This document shows positions 29,547-39,722 of a stretch of DNA of 64,000 bases, one piece after another; position 1 is the stretch's first letter; each line of letters starts with the position of its first letter. This stretch comes from Symbiodinium microadriaticum. Its lineage: Eukaryota > Sar > Dinophyceae > Suessiales > Symbiodiniaceae. Made by a program: the position numbers and the translations under genes. The notes under the pieces were generated by a model. It searched no databases. It was not told the origin of the DNA and saw nothing but the letters and a program-made list of their open reading frames with translations. The stretch is taken from contig LSRX01000301.1 of assembly GCA_001939145.1 (NCBI GenBank), positions 353,799-417,798 on the forward strand. Reading direction: 5' to 3'.

Positions 29547-29763
29547 AATCCTGAATCTCCAAAAGACAATGGGGTATGTGTTGTCTTGTAAACGGGGTTG
29601 GGGCCATGCCCTCATGTCTATGTGCAGATGCAAGAGTTTGTGGCCTTGAGATTGGCTGCTTAGATTTGCTTGCTTACAGCATGATGAGACTTAGGGCATT
29701 CGGTTTTCGGGTTTAGGTATAGGGTTAGGGATTAGGCGGTTTAGGGTTTAGGGGGAGCAAGTA

Positions 29764-29930
29764 TCAATCGTTCAGTCAAAAGTGTTCAGCATTCCGCATA
29801 AAGTAGTTATGGGCTTTCTTGGTGAGTCCCGTGATCCTCCAAGCATCTCACCGCCGACCGCAAGCAGCATCGCCAGTTCTAAAGATTCTACACGTTTCAC
29901 CCAAACCCGAATCTACGGTCCAGATTAATT
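29764..29930 (+). CDS. Possible exon, Ser/Pro-rich
   Basis: Open frame QVSIVQSKVFSIPHKVV, MGFLGESRDPPSISPPT, ASSIASSKDSTRF to TAA. Borders not clear. Confidence 0.33.
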
Positions 29931-30059
29931 GGTGCAAACTTCCACTGATACGCTACATTGCGCTGACTATGTTGCATTGTTTTATGTTGTGTTGTCTTAA
30001 CGTATTTTATCTTATGTTGATGTCATATCATATTGTATTATACCGTATTGTTATACTTT

Positions 30060-30200
30060 CCCGGAGCTCCGAACCGTTGGCCCCGCATCCTGACCAGAAG
30101 TCTTATCAGGTTCCACACGATTTTGGAGGGCGACTGCGGGGATGCTTTGATCGCGGTGCTTGCGGCGTTCGGCTGGTGGCCCAGTTTTTTTGGGGTTTAG
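30060..30200 (+). CDS. Coding exon
   Basis: Frame RWPRILTRSLIRFHTIL, EGDCGDALIAVLAAFG, WWPSFFG to TAG. Strong helix and composition; left border unclear. Unassigned. Confidence 0.45.
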   Translation, partial: PGAPNRWPRILTRSLIRFHTILEGDCGDALIAVLAAFGWWPSFFGV

Positions 30201-30759
30201 GCTTTTGGGTAATCGGGTTTCGTAAGTTTCGTGGCCTACGCCGGTAAATCCCCAAACCCAAAGCATGCATAAGCCAAAGCCCACTTAGATAAATCTGCGA
30301 GTCCAATGCAAAAACTTCTGTTGGGTTTTTCTTTTACCTGGTCCTTTGTCTGCTTGGGTTTTTATCCTCAGCAGCTTCCCTACAACCCTTTTTCCTGTGC
30401 AGTAGATTAAGGTCACTGAGTAGTATTCCACTATAGACGTAACCGGGCTTATGTAATCTTCTACAGCTTTCTTTCAAACAGCTATATTAAGCCCCCTAAA
30501 CCTTCAACTCCAAACCCTAAACTGCCGAGCGCGCCGCTGACCATTTGCATGGGCGCTCGAGGCTTCGACCAAGAACCTCGGCCGAGGTTCTCGACAGCAC
30601 GGTGAGGGACGGCAAAGCCTCCCGCAATATGGGACGGAAATGACTCATGGGCGACCTGGCAAATTTCAAGGATCCGGGCGGTCCTAGATGGCGACCTCTA
30701 GGGTTTGGGGGGGAACTGTAGCTGCTTCGGCGAATGTTCGGGGATGAGTTTTCTTCCAG

Positions 30760-30945
30760 GATAAGTGCCTACAATTCGAGCAACCCTTACAGGGTGTGAG
30801 GGGCGGGTTGCTTGTTGGAAGCGCTTGCATCTCGTTGAACGGCCGGCACAGACACCAACTCAGCTCAGCTGTAACTGGCCGTGAAATGTGGTCATTCGTG
30901 TGTCGAACTGCGAGAGGAAGTAGAGATCAAGAAAGCTTCCTGGGG
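30760..30945 (+). CDS. Coding exon(s)
   Basis: TTCTTCCAG acceptor, then DKCLQFEQPLQGVRGG, LLVGSACISLNGRHRH, QLSSAVTGREMWSFVC. A donor inside (CAG|GGTGTG near 30794) is possible. Unassigned. Confidence 0.42.
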
Positions 30946-31092
30946 GTTTTAGGGGGTGAACCCTAAGCCCTAATTGAATATAGTTGGGGTGGTTAGGGCG
31001 GGACTACATGCTGCTTGGGTGCGCCCCTATTCCGAAAGTAAAATGCGCATCCACCGCGCGTACACTGTATACACACCCTAAGCCCTAAACCC

Positions 31093-31197
31093 TATGTGAA
31101 TCATCATACTCTGCCCGGCGAGCACAGCCACATTTCAAGGCTGCCTCTACCCATGTGGCGTGTGCACCCTTAGGGCTGTGCACATCATGTTCCACAC
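31093..31197. repeat. 100-bp direct repeat, left copy
   Basis: TGTGAATCATCATACTCTGC ... CACATCATGTTCCACAC, repeated at 31576-31686 with about 90 % identity and an 11-bp insertion. The 378 bp between hold frames such as QPSPVFGRLRKPFPQLS. Telomere-type repeats lie outside both copies. Confidence 0.85.
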
Positions 31198-31575
31198 TCC
31201 CCTCAACCTGCTGACTTCTCTGGGCAGCAGGTTGCAAAGGAAATGATGTCACAGCCATCTGTCCAACTTTTCTGTGGCCACGGTCGCCTTCGCACGGCTC
31301 CCCTGGTTCCGCAAGTGCTTGTGCTTTGCAGGTTCTTGTGCGGGAGACAATCCTTTTGTTTTTTGCCCACTGCTGCAAAGTCTTGCATCAACCGTCCCCG
31401 GTGTTTGGCCGGCTACGCAAACCCTTCCCCCAGCTCAGCCTTCCACCTGGCATTGACCAAGCTCCTAGCTTCGTCAGTTTTGAGGCGCGCCCGACACCAC
31501 GCCAAGGACCTATAGACATTACACAGTGGCCGGCAAGTCCTTTTCTTCGCCCAGCGTGAGTTTGGGCTCACAACC

Positions 31576-31686
31576 TGTGAATCATCATACTCTGCCCACC
31601 CACACAGGCGAGCACAGCCACATGTCAAGGCTGCCTCTACCCATGTGTCGCATGCACCCTAAGGGCTGTGCACATCATGTTCCACA
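31576..31686. repeat. 100-bp direct repeat, right copy
   Basis: See 31093-31197. A direct-repeat-bounded unit of about 590 bp could be a small retro-type element or a segmental duplication remnant. Confidence 0.85.
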
Positions 31687-32204
31687 CCCTAAACTCTAAG
31701 CACTCCTAAACTCGAAACCCTAGGCCCTAAAATCTAAACCCTAAACTCTACACCCTTAACCCTAAACTTTAAAACTTAGGACCCTGCTTTGAATCAGCCC
31801 AAGGCCCGGCGATCGCGGGGTTCTCATATTTTGTCAGAGCCTCGGGGGGGCCCTTTCGGGTGGGATTTCGGGTCATTAGGGGGGAGTTCGAGTTTAGGGT
31901 TCAGGGTTAAAGGTTTTTTGTCAGGGCCTCGGGGGGGCGCTTTAAGTGCTCCTTAGGGGGGATAAAGCGACAATGGGTTTGGGGTTGCTCCTTAAGAGTT
32001 CTATAAGGTCTTTTTACGGGTTGTATAAGTTGAAGAAGGGTGGTTCAAGGGTGCTTGAAAGCCTCGATAAGGGCCCTTTCGGGGTTCGATACTTTAAGCT
32101 TAGGAGGACAAGGGTTGGGAAGCGGGAGCCAGGTTTAGGCTTTCGGGTTCAGGATCTTTGGGAGGTCTTGGAGAGGGCTGCGGGGTTTTTGACTTAGGGA
32201 CTTG

Positions 32205-32359
32205 AATTGAGAAATGTCTGGAGCTTGCGGGTTAGAATTAGAGCTGTTCAACTTCCGGTTGAGATTGGGGCTTGTCCCTTCGCCGTGGTCCAGCTGATGG
32301 CACAAAGTGCGATGGTGCAGGAAGTTTGCCGAATGCTCGATCTCGCCCGGCACTCTTAG
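32205..32359 (+). CDS. Coding exon
   Basis: Open to TAG: RIRAVQLPVEIGACPFA, VVQLMAQSAMVQEVCRM, LDLARHS. The second half has the best codon use; GTTGAG at 32257 may be the acceptor. Unassigned. Confidence 0.48.
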
Positions 32360-32391
32360 ATTGCAGATTCTCCAAACCCAGGGTCCTAAGC

Positions 32392-32514
32392 CCCAAGAGC
32401 CCTGAGTCCAAGCCCTCAGCCCCAAATCGTCCCAGCTGCCTACTCAGGGTTCAGGACATATTCCGTCAGCTCCTATTTGCCCGCTGGAAACACTGCATCT
32501 GCATTTCAACATAA
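32392..32514 (+). CDS. Possible terminal exon
   Basis: Frame SPESKPSAPNRPSCLLR, VQDIFRQLLFARWKHC, ICIST, stop TAA. GGTTCAG at 32449 may be the true acceptor (DIFRQLL...). Same strand as the ABC exons; FRxLLxxRW loosely recalls the start of an ABC membrane domain, unproven. Confidence 0.42.
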   Translation, partial: PKSPESKPSAPNRPSCLLRVQDIFRQLLFARWKHCICIST

Positions 32515-32901
32515 CCCTTGAAGTCACTACAACCCGAAACCTTAATAAACCCCAACAGTGTACCGACGAAGCTCTGGGGACCGATGGTCATATGGCCAGT
32601 TCTCCCTTCTTACGTCCTCACGGCACCCTTAGACAAAGAGCCCTGAAAGGGACTTTAAGGGGAACTTCTTGTATGTTCAAGGTTTTTGGGCCCAATTAAA
32701 AGGTTGAGACTGTGTGATGCTTGGGGGCGGCTCTGCGGCTCAGCTGTATAGGCCTTAATAATTTGAATAGGGTTTGGGGGTTCTGTATTCAAACTATACT
32801 ATAATATACTCCAGACCATATTCTAATTATTGGGGCCCCTATACCACGGTTACAGAAAGGTTGAGGGGGGCTAGCTGAGTAGACTCTTTCCCGCTTCCGA
32901 G

Positions 32902-32946
32902 ATGTCCTTCTTCTTCAAAGATCACTCCAAGGCCAGGGACCCTACC
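32902..32946 (+). CDS. Coding exon
   Basis: 15 codons MSFFFKDHSKARDPT between TTCCGAG and GTAAGC, a textbook donor. Could be a first exon. Confidence 0.52.
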
Positions 32947-33176
32947 GTAAGCCTTGAACCCTAGACCCTAAACCCTGTTTGGGTAGACACTGTAGAGCAT
33001 GAGAGCTTGAGCGTTCTGGGCTTTAGGCCTTTCAGTCTCTTGTTGTCTCTGGCATGTCGATTTTGCGGCTCTGAGCTTTGATTAGGACTCCTGGATATGA
33101 GGCTTTAAGGGTTTAGGGTACAGCATAGAGGGTGTTTGTATACACCCTCTTGATCTATGATATGAGGCTATCTTAG

Positions 33177-33214
33177 GGGCTAATTCGGTAAATTCAGGCA
33201 TGGTCAAGTTGCAG
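33177..33214 (+). CDS. Short coding exon
   Basis: CTTAG acceptor; ANSVNSGMVKLQ; CAG|GTTTAC donor. Frame stays open to a TGA at 33250. Confidence 0.45.
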
Positions 33215-33414
33215 GTTTACGGTTCATGGTTGCTTCATGTCGAGGTGTGAAGGGATTGAAAACACGCTCCTTTCTGACTGTGTGTGTGAGGGCACCCTAA
33301 ACCCTACACCCCAAACCCCAAACCCTAAACCCCAAACCCCAAACCCTAAACCCCAAACCCCGAACCCCAAAACCCTAAACCCTAACCCCTAAGCCCCTAA
33401 ACCCCAAAGTCTCC

Positions 33415-33605
33415 TGAAGTGGTGGGAAGGCTCATCACTTCTGTTCCCAGGGCCATTTGTGCGTCCTTTGCCTGTTGCACTAAGGAGACGAAGCAGAACA
33501 GCACTAGCTAGAAATAACACGACTAAGACTACGACACTGAAGACAAGAATAGACAGACTGCCAGGACCGACAGTGTTCAGAAGTAGTACCAAGTCTTCAG
33601 AGGAT
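33415..33605. other. Coding-like island, strand uncertain
   Basis: + PEVVGRLITSVPRAICA, SFACCTKETKQNSTS then stop; - a 67-codon frame with a clear hydrophobic helix SLSILVFSVVVLVVLFLA, then RLLSATGKGRTNG. Neighbours favour +, the helix favours -. Confidence 0.4.
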
Positions 33606-33623
33606 CGGAACCAAGGTTATTAG

Positions 33624-33786
33624 GACGTTGAGGCCGGGGCCCTTTGCAATAGCATCACCCTCCCCCTGTACATCCCCTGTACACCCATGGTTTCAATCAA
33701 TGCCCCAGCACCCATTGAAACTACACAGTATGGCTTAGCTATCCTGGCAGTTGGAAGCATTCGGAGCCCAACATGCAGACGAAACG
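33624..33786 (+). CDS. Coding exon
   Basis: After TTATTAG: DVEAGALCNSITLPLYI, PCTPMVSINAPAPIETT, QYGLAILAVGSIRSPTC, ending near AACG|GTCTCT. Among the most protein-like islands. Unassigned. Confidence 0.55.
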
Positions 33787-33869
33787 GTCTCTATAGACTT
33801 CGTGTGGTCTTGAGGCTTAGGCTCTTAAGTCTTAAGCTCCTGGTCTATAGCCCTAAACCGTAGTTTCAG

Positions 33870-33937
33870 AGTGGAACTTCTCTTCTTAGTCCTCGACCGC
33901 ATCGTCTCTTCTGCTCCAGGGCTCGTTTGCACCCTAG
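33870..33937 (+). CDS. Coding exon, hydrophobic
   Basis: GTTTCAG acceptor; VELLFLVLDRIVSSAPG then LVCTL; CCTAG|GTCAGG donor. Confidence 0.55.
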
Positions 33938-34148
33938 GTCAGGTCATTGAATCCTGGAACCCAGTGCCCGTTTAGGGTTTAGGGCTTAGGGCTTAGGGTT
34001 TAGGGTTTAGGGCTTAGGGTTAAGGGTTTAGGGTTTAGGGTTTAGGCCAAGCCGAGAAGAAGCACATATAGCCCCCCAGACCCTCCTAGAGTCCCCTGGA
34101 GTAAGGAATATAACCTTAAGCCTTAAACTACTACTAGGGCCCCTAATA

Positions 34149-34251
34149 CGGTTGATGATATACATCCTGCATTACCTTAAAAGGACCCTAAACTATGGGA
34201 ATTGTGGCCTATTCCTTATAATGGATAATGCAGGATTTGTATCATCAACCC
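34149..34251. repeat. MITE family B copy
   Basis: TA-flanked left end CGGTTGATGATATACATCC ... GTATCATCAACC. Confidence 0.8.
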
Positions 34252-34409
34252 TGTGACTTAAGGCATTTATTAAGGGACAATAAGAGGGACCCCTAGAAGG
34301 GACCCCTAATCCTAATACCCTATATAACCCTAAAAAACCCTTATATAGTCCCATAAAGCCCCCTGCCCCATATAACCCCAAGGGTCCCTCCTTTAGTCCC
34401 TAAACCCTA

Positions 34410-34610
34410 AACCCTAAAACCCTAAAACCCTAAAACCCCAAACCCTAAACCCCCGTCAATTGTATGACTTAAGGTACATACGGNCCCTAAACCCCTAAAC
34501 CCCTAAACCCTAAACCCCTAAAACCCCTAAACCCTAAACCCTAAAACCCTAAAACCCTAAAACCCCAAACCCTAAACCCCCGTCAATTGTATGACTTAAG
34601 GTACATACGG
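34410..34610. other. Uncollapsed contig overlap at N 34484
   Basis: About 75 nt ending CCCGTCAATTGTATGACTTA...CATACGG occurs before the N (to 34483) and again 127 nt later (to 34610) with the same preceding repeats. Best read as two contig ends joined without removing their overlap. Confidence 0.8.
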
Positions 34611-34663
34611 TTGATGCTATAAATCTTGCATTACCCATAATGCAGGATTTATGTCATCAACAA
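34608..34663. repeat. MITE family B, internally deleted
   Basis: 56-bp copy with intact ends and TA on both sides; the middle is lost. Confidence 0.75.
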
Positions 34664-34676
34664 TAGTCTCCCCAAG

Positions 34677-34758
34677 CCGGCATCGCTGCAAGTTGCAGCA
34701 GATATCCTCGGGTCGGTCTGCCTCGGTCAGCACGTGTTGGTCGAAGCTTTCGGCCAAG
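34677..34758 (+). CDS. Coding exon
   Basis: CCCAAG acceptor, CAAG|GTTTAG donor, PASLQVAADILGSVCLG then QHVLVEAFGQ. Phase-1 end could join CTTCAG|GGCCTAGTG at 34954 (GPSVSGDRTP). Among the best island calls. Family unknown. Confidence 0.62.
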
Positions 34759-35007
34759 GTTTAGGGTTCAGGGTTTTAGGGTTTTTGAGTTTTGGGGTTT
34801 AGGGTTGAGGGGTTTATGGTTTAGGGTTTCGGGGCTTAGGGGTTAGGGTTTAGGGGTTTGGGGGTTTAGGGTTTAGGGTTTCGGGGTTTAGGGTTGTAAG
34901 GTTTAGGGCTTTAGGGCTTTAGGGGTTTAGGGTAACCCTAGACGAAGCTTCAGGGCCTAGTGTGTCTGGGGATAGGACTCCGAAACCCTATGAGCATAAA
35001 TCTAGGT

Positions 35008-35122
35008 TAACTTGGCCTTCTTCTGGTTGGCTCCTAGGACTTCAACTCTCTGGGTTTCTATATGAACTATAAGAGGGATGCTAAAAGTTTAACTTTTATG
35101 AGGGGTTCAGAAGTCAGCCAAG
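35008..35122. repeat. MITE family F copy
   Basis: AACTTGGCCTTCTTCTGGTTGG ... GTTCAGAAGTCAGCCAAGT. Confidence 0.8.
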
Positions 35123-35159
35123 TAAGCATCGGACCCTAGGTAGACCCTAAACCCGGAAG

Positions 35160-35240
35160 GCGTCGAGTACCATTCTCAGTTTCTGCCTGGTCGGTGCCAC
35201 GATATTTTCAACGGCCGGCGGCCCCAGTGACGGACCCGAG
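35160..35240 (+). CDS. Membrane-type exon with GC donor
   Basis: 27 codons between CGGAAG and CCCGAG|GCTTAG: ASSTILSFCLVGATIFS then TAGGPSDGPE. Hydrophobic helix then a Gly/Pro loop. Confidence 0.58.
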
Positions 35241-35479
35241 GCTTAGGGTTTCAGGGCTGTGGGTTTAGGGTTTGGGCTTTAGGGATTCGGGTATAGGGTT
35301 TAGGAGTTTAGGGGTTAGGGGTTCAGGGCTTTGGGTTTAGGGGTTCAGGGTTTAGGAGTTTAGGGTGTGGGTTCAGGGTTTTGGGTGTAGGCGGTTTAGG
35401 GTTAGAGAAGGGCTCCCGGATCAGACAAAAGTGCATCAGGGTATGTTACGGTATGTTTCGGGTACGTTCTAAGTCTAGC

Positions 35480-35720
35480 ACAATATCGCTCTAAGCCTTC
35501 CTTGGACATAATACAGTACAGTCTAGTTATAATCGAATCAGCTTTAGAATAACATGCAGTGCAATATATTCAAACAGCAACGCAAATGTCTATGATAAAA
35601 TGTAACACAACCAACGATATAATATAATGTCATTTCATATCATATAGTATACCCAAGCCGTATTCCCTTTACTAAAAATCGCTACTGGTATTAATTAAAC
35701 ACCCTATATAAACCTTCAAC
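35480..35720. other. AT-rich stretch without repeats or gene
   Basis: About 240 bp of clearly lower GC than its surroundings, lacking heptamers and MITE arms. I see no feature in it. Confidence 0.6.
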
Positions 35721-35800
35721 TCTACTTCCCTTAGGTCCTCAAACCCAAAACCCTAAACCCTAAACCCTAAACCCTAAACCTTCGACTCGAATTCCCTTAG

Positions 35801-35875
35801 GTCCTCTTCGTCTTGACCATCAGCAACTACGACCCCAAGAACGAGTATCCCTCCGCCTGCGACCATCCGACCGAG
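35801..35875 (+). CDS. Coding exon with GC donor
   Basis: 25 codons after TTCCCTTAG: VLFVLTISNYDPKNEY then PSACDHPTE, ending GAG|GCCTGA. LFVLxTxSNxP-like strings occur near the pore helices of voltage-gated/two-pore channels; this is only a weak resemblance. The acceptor and first bases are duplicated 66 nt upstream (35714-35742). Confidence 0.6.
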
Positions 35876-36136
35876 GCCTGACGCACTAGGCTTTAGGCTT
35901 TATTAGGGTTTAGGGTTTAGGGTTTAGGGTTTTCGGATTTGGGGCTTGGGCTTTGGGGGTTCAGGGTTTCGGGTTCCGTATAATTAGAACAGGGCCTTTG
36001 GGTTTAGCGTTCTATAAGGGCCACGGATGACTATAAGGGCATCAACCATTGGCGCAGGGTATCGGGCAAATTCCACTATATATCCTACTTGGGGGGCTAC
36101 ATGGGCAAAGGCATCTCCTTTACAACTGGAATTCTA

Positions 36137-36247
36137 CAGCTGATGATCTGAATCCTGCATTTAGGGTTTAGGGTTTAATAAGGAATATACGTTAATTCCG
36201 TAGTTCAGGGTCCTTAACGTAATGCAGGGTTTACACACCATCAACAG
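36137..36247. repeat. MITE family B with heptamer insertion
   Basis: TA-flanked CAGCTGATGATCTGAATCC ... CCATCAACAG; the left arm is followed by GGGTTTAGGGTTTA inside the element. Confidence 0.7.
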
Positions 36248-36437
36248 TATGTCTATTTGTTGACGGTTGGCGAGGCGGGGTGGGCAGCGGTTTGGATTTG
36301 ATAGAGAATGAATTTGCAAGTATTGTGTATCAGGATTCATGTTGTCGGTGCTCTAAACAGAAAGGAGTTGTTTTGCTGTCTGCGGGTTCTGATAGGGGTT
36401 TGATGAGGGTTCTCTAGCGGTTCTTAGGGTTTAGGGT

Positions 36438-36824
36438 TTAGGGTTGGTCTTCAGGCGTTCGTTTTGCAAGGGCCAGAGCCCGCAAGAGTGTGCGGCTTGC
36501 ATCGGCCGACACGCCGATGAATTTGGCGTCCGAGTGGGCTACGGTGGAGATGTCAGTGCTTGGGATGCTTCTTGGGGCCCGGCCGAGCGGTGTACCTTCA
36601 TTACTCAGGCGACTCAGACAATTCGGGCTCCAACGGTCCACCTTGCCATCATTGCGGCAGCCATGGTGGTTTTGACAAACGGGGCTGTCGTTGAATGATC
36701 GGGCCGTCCTTATCATTGTGGAAGGTGGCGACAGCTTGATCTTAGCCGACAAGCTACAATCTCCGGCCTTCGCGGAGTCTCTGCGCCAGTTCTTTGATTT
36801 CATCGGCCGCAGCGGTGAGTACAC
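36438..36824 (-). CDS. 128-codon open frame, strand uncertain
   Basis: Longest frame here is on -: AGDCSLSAKIKLSPPST, VCQNHHGCRNDGKVDRW, TDISTVAHSDAKFIGVS, ADASRTLLRALALAKRT, stop. The + strand also has protein-like pieces (LSLNDRAVLIIVEGGDS, LILADKLQSPAFAESLR) but needs a TGA readthrough or frameshift. No introns or repeats inside. Family unknown. Confidence 0.4.
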   Translation of the reverse strand: MYSPLRPMKSKNWRRDSAKAGDCSLSAKIKLSPPSTMIRTARSFNDSPVCQNHHGCRNDGKVDRWSPNCLSRLSNEGTPLGRAPRSIPSTDISTVAHSDAKFIGVSADASRTLLRALALAKRTPEDQP

Positions 36825-37299
36825 GGCATAGGATTAAGGGTGTTTGGGGTCTGGCTTGAGGGTCAAACTTTTTAATGTTGGATTAACCCTAAACCCTAAA
36901 CCTTAACCCCAAGCCCTAAACCCTTGGATTTTTAGGATTGTTACTTTCTGGTCTAGCTTTCCTCCTTTATCAGACACGGGTTCTGTCGTCACGGTCCCAG
37001 ACACTACCCAGAGGCTCCTAAGTAGTTCCTTTTTATGGTTCCATTTAGAATCCTATAAGGTAATCCCAAAAAGGAACTACTAAGGAGCCTACGGGTAAAT
37101 CCAGGTTCCTCAATAGAGCCCGATTGCCCTTCTAAGCTTTTGGCTTAGATCGCCAATAGGAGAACTTTAAACTTTTTGGCCTTACCTGGACCCCAAAAGT
37201 ATGTAAAATAATAGCCTTTTATGGGTTTTGGGCCATTATTTTACTTACCTTTGGGGGTTTAGGTATATATCAGGACTATCCTAAAAAGATTGAAGTTGT

Positions 37300-37370
37300 T
37301 GGGACTTGGTTATTGAAGAAGAGAGTTGGGTTCCCTCATGAACTGAAGCCAACAACTAGGGACCAGGGTG
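37300..37370 (+). CDS. Coding exon
   Basis: Frame VVGTWLLKKRVGFPHEL then KPTTRDQ, ending near CCAGG|GTGCCC. Left end overlaps the arm of an inverted-repeat element (37152-37306). Confidence 0.48.
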
Positions 37371-37456
37371 CCCTTAGTACTAAGGGGGTTTAGGGGTTTA
37401 GGGGTTTAGGGTTTAGGGTAGTATTAAGGGGCTACAGGGGAGCCTCGAAATCCCAA

Positions 37457-37601
37457 GCCGGCGGCACGCATCTCGTCGAGAAACTACTGTTGATGATATA
37501 GATCCTGCAGTACCTTAAGGACCCTAAACTATGCGAACTATAGTATATTCCTCATTATGGGTAATCAAGGATTTACATCATCAACCGTATGAAGTCGAAA
37601 A
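37457..37601 (+). CDS. Exon split by a family B MITE
   Basis: 37457-37486 (PAARISSRN) and 37590-37601 flank MITE B 37487-37587. Dropping the MITE and one TA copy restores AARISSRNYEVEK and a perfect GTAAGTG donor at 37602. Either a disrupted exon or a MITE-derived intron. Confidence 0.5.
37487..37587. repeat. MITE family B copy, TA target site
   Basis: CTGTTGATGATATAGATCC ... ACATCATCAACCG, flanked by TA at 37485-37486 and 37588-37589. Confidence 0.85.
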
Positions 37602-37884
37602 GTAAGTGTCAACATCCCCCCCCCCCTAAGCTCTCGCCCGAACTCTAAAGTCCAACACGCTGAACCCTAAATCCTAAACCCTACCTGGACCCTCAAGAAC
37701 CTAGCTATTTTTAGAGCTCCGTAAATCTAAAGAAAAGGGAAGGTTCTTCCGGGTCCAGGTAAACCCTAAACCCTGAACCCTGAGGGTTTCGCATTTCAGG
37801 TTTGGTCTTGAATCCTAGCCGTCGGTATCCGGCGGGTTCTCGCGTTTAGGCCTTAGCGTTTAGGGTTTGTGCTTTGAAGGAAGA

Positions 37885-38045
37885 ACCCTAGAGGTCCATG
37901 TACCCAACTATCATATGCTTTGGCCCCAAGCCAATTACCCATATAGGGACTACTTTAAGGCCAATGTACATACTGTATGAGCACATGGGCCCTTAGGGGA
38001 ATGCATAATGTACATACTGTATGAGCACATGGGCCCTTAGGGGAA
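37885..38045. repeat. MITE family D copy plus 42-bp direct repeat
   Basis: ACCCTAGAGGTCCATGTACCC ... GAGCACATGGGCCCTTAGGG; the last 42 nt (ATGTACATACTGTATGAGCA...) are repeated at once at 38008-38045. Confidence 0.75.
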
Positions 38046-38124
38046 TGCATTATTCTGATCCTAACCTTTTTATAGGGCTCCTTATCATGATTTCCTTATA
38101 CAAGTCCTTAAACAAGGTAGGCTT

Positions 38125-38800
38125 ATAGAAGGTGTATATACCTTATGGAAGCCTTATAGAAGACCTGTATACCCTAAACTCCCCAGCTGTATATAGTTTC
38201 CTTTAGAACCCTAAACCCTAAACCCCTAAACCCGTAAGCCCCTAAGCCCCTAAACCCTAAACCCTAAACCCCTAAACCCCTAAACCCTAAACCCCTAAAA
38301 CCCCTAAATCCCTAAGCCCTAAACCCTGAAGGTAGAATGTATAAGCCTAATCCTGATCCCTATAAACCCTAAACCCCTAAACCCTAAACCCTGAAGGTAG
38401 AATGTATTAGTCTGATCCTGATGATTTGCTTTGGGATTTCGGTTTTGGTCTAGGACATTTTCAGGTGGGTAGTTACCGTTACAGGAGCATTACAGGAGGT
38501 CTATATACCTTATAGAAGCCTTATAGAAGCCCTATATACCCTAAACTCCCCACATGTAGTTTCCTTTAATCCTAAACCCTAAACCCCAAAACCTAAAACC
38601 CTAAACCCTAAACCCCCTAAACTCCCCACCTGTAGTTTCCTTTAATCCTAAACCCTAAACCCCAAAACCCAAAACCCCAAAACCCTAAACCCCTGAACCC
38701 TAAACCCTAAACCCTAAACCCTAAACCCTAAACCCTAAACTCCTGAACCCTAAACCCTAAAGACCCTAAGCTCCCCACCTGTAGTTTCCTTTAATTTTGG
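38125..38800. repeat. MITE family H cluster and CCCTAAA arrays
   Basis: Four H units (CTCCCCACCTGTAGTTTCCT at 38173, 38547, 38628, 38770) alternating with CCCTAAA blocks. Confidence 0.8.
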
Positions 38801-39207
38801 GTCTCAGGTCGCCCCTGTCATTTGATGGCCGGCTTGAGATTTAAGGTTTAGGGGCGCTTGGGGTCCCGGGGTTGAGGGCTTGGGGCTCCAGGGTTTAGGG
38901 GTTTAGGATTCAGGGTTTTGGGGTTTAGGGTTTAGGGGTTTAGGGTTTAGGATTTAGGGTTTAGGGTTTCGGGCCGTTGCTCCTACTTGATTGGGGGGAT
39001 TCAGTGCTTAGATCTGAGGCTTTGGGGCATAGGGTGTGGGGGTCAGGCTCTTCGACTCTGGGACTTGTAGGGTTTAGGGGTTTAGGACTTAGGCTTTCGG
39101 ACTTAGGGACTTAGGGTTTCGGTGTTTGGTTTCGGACTTAGGGTTTCGGGGTTTAGGGTTTAGGGTTTAGGCCTCTAGGACTCAAAGCTTGCGAGCTGCG
39201 GTTTTAG

Positions 39208-39301
39208 GCTTCGGTCTGAAGTGGCGTCGATCCTGCCTGACAGGAACATCCAGAGGGCAATTGCAGATCTCCAGAAGCGAGGTGGCTGGGTTCCGTTTTG
39301 A
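39208..39301 (+). CDS. Coding exon, possibly terminal
   Basis: GGTTTTAG acceptor; LRSEVASILPDRNIQRA, IADLQKRGGWVPF, TGA at 39299. A donor GCGAG|GTGGCT at 39282 would end it earlier. High GC3 and helix; unassigned. Confidence 0.55.
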
Positions 39302-39533
39302 GATTGAGGTTTAGGAAGTAGCCTAAACCCTAAACCCCCAAACTCTAAACCCCTGAACCCTAAAGCCCTAAACTCTAAACCCCAAAGGGTTCGGGCGGTT
39401 AGAAGGCCTGGAGTTTCATTTGGGTTCGGGGCTCAGGGTCGTCAGGGAAGCTGAAACCCGGCAACTCCCTTACATTGCACGCGTCGAACCCTTAAACACA
39501 TAGTTTCGGAGGCCAGTGTACATGTCAGTGTGG

Positions 39534-39640
39534 CATAGGCCCCTAAATGATTACGAGTACGATTTTGTGGGGCTCCTTATGATAGTTTTGTATCATATAA
39601 TATACCCCAAAACCCTATTCGAATTATTAAGGCCCCTTAT
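39534..39640. repeat. MITE family E copy
   Basis: TAGGCCCCTAAATGATTACG ... CGAATTATTAAGGCCCCTTA. Confidence 0.75.
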
Positions 39641-39722
39641 AGTATCGCCAGGGTTTACAGGGTCCCATGTCTCACAGGGTTTTGTCGCGGCATTTTGGTG
39701 TTTTCATTAGGGTTTTCTGCAG

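Noticed and set aside
29940..30055. Low-GC stretch as an organelle insertion
   Set aside because: Only about 110 bp, TATATGTTG-like low complexity, no organelle gene motif.
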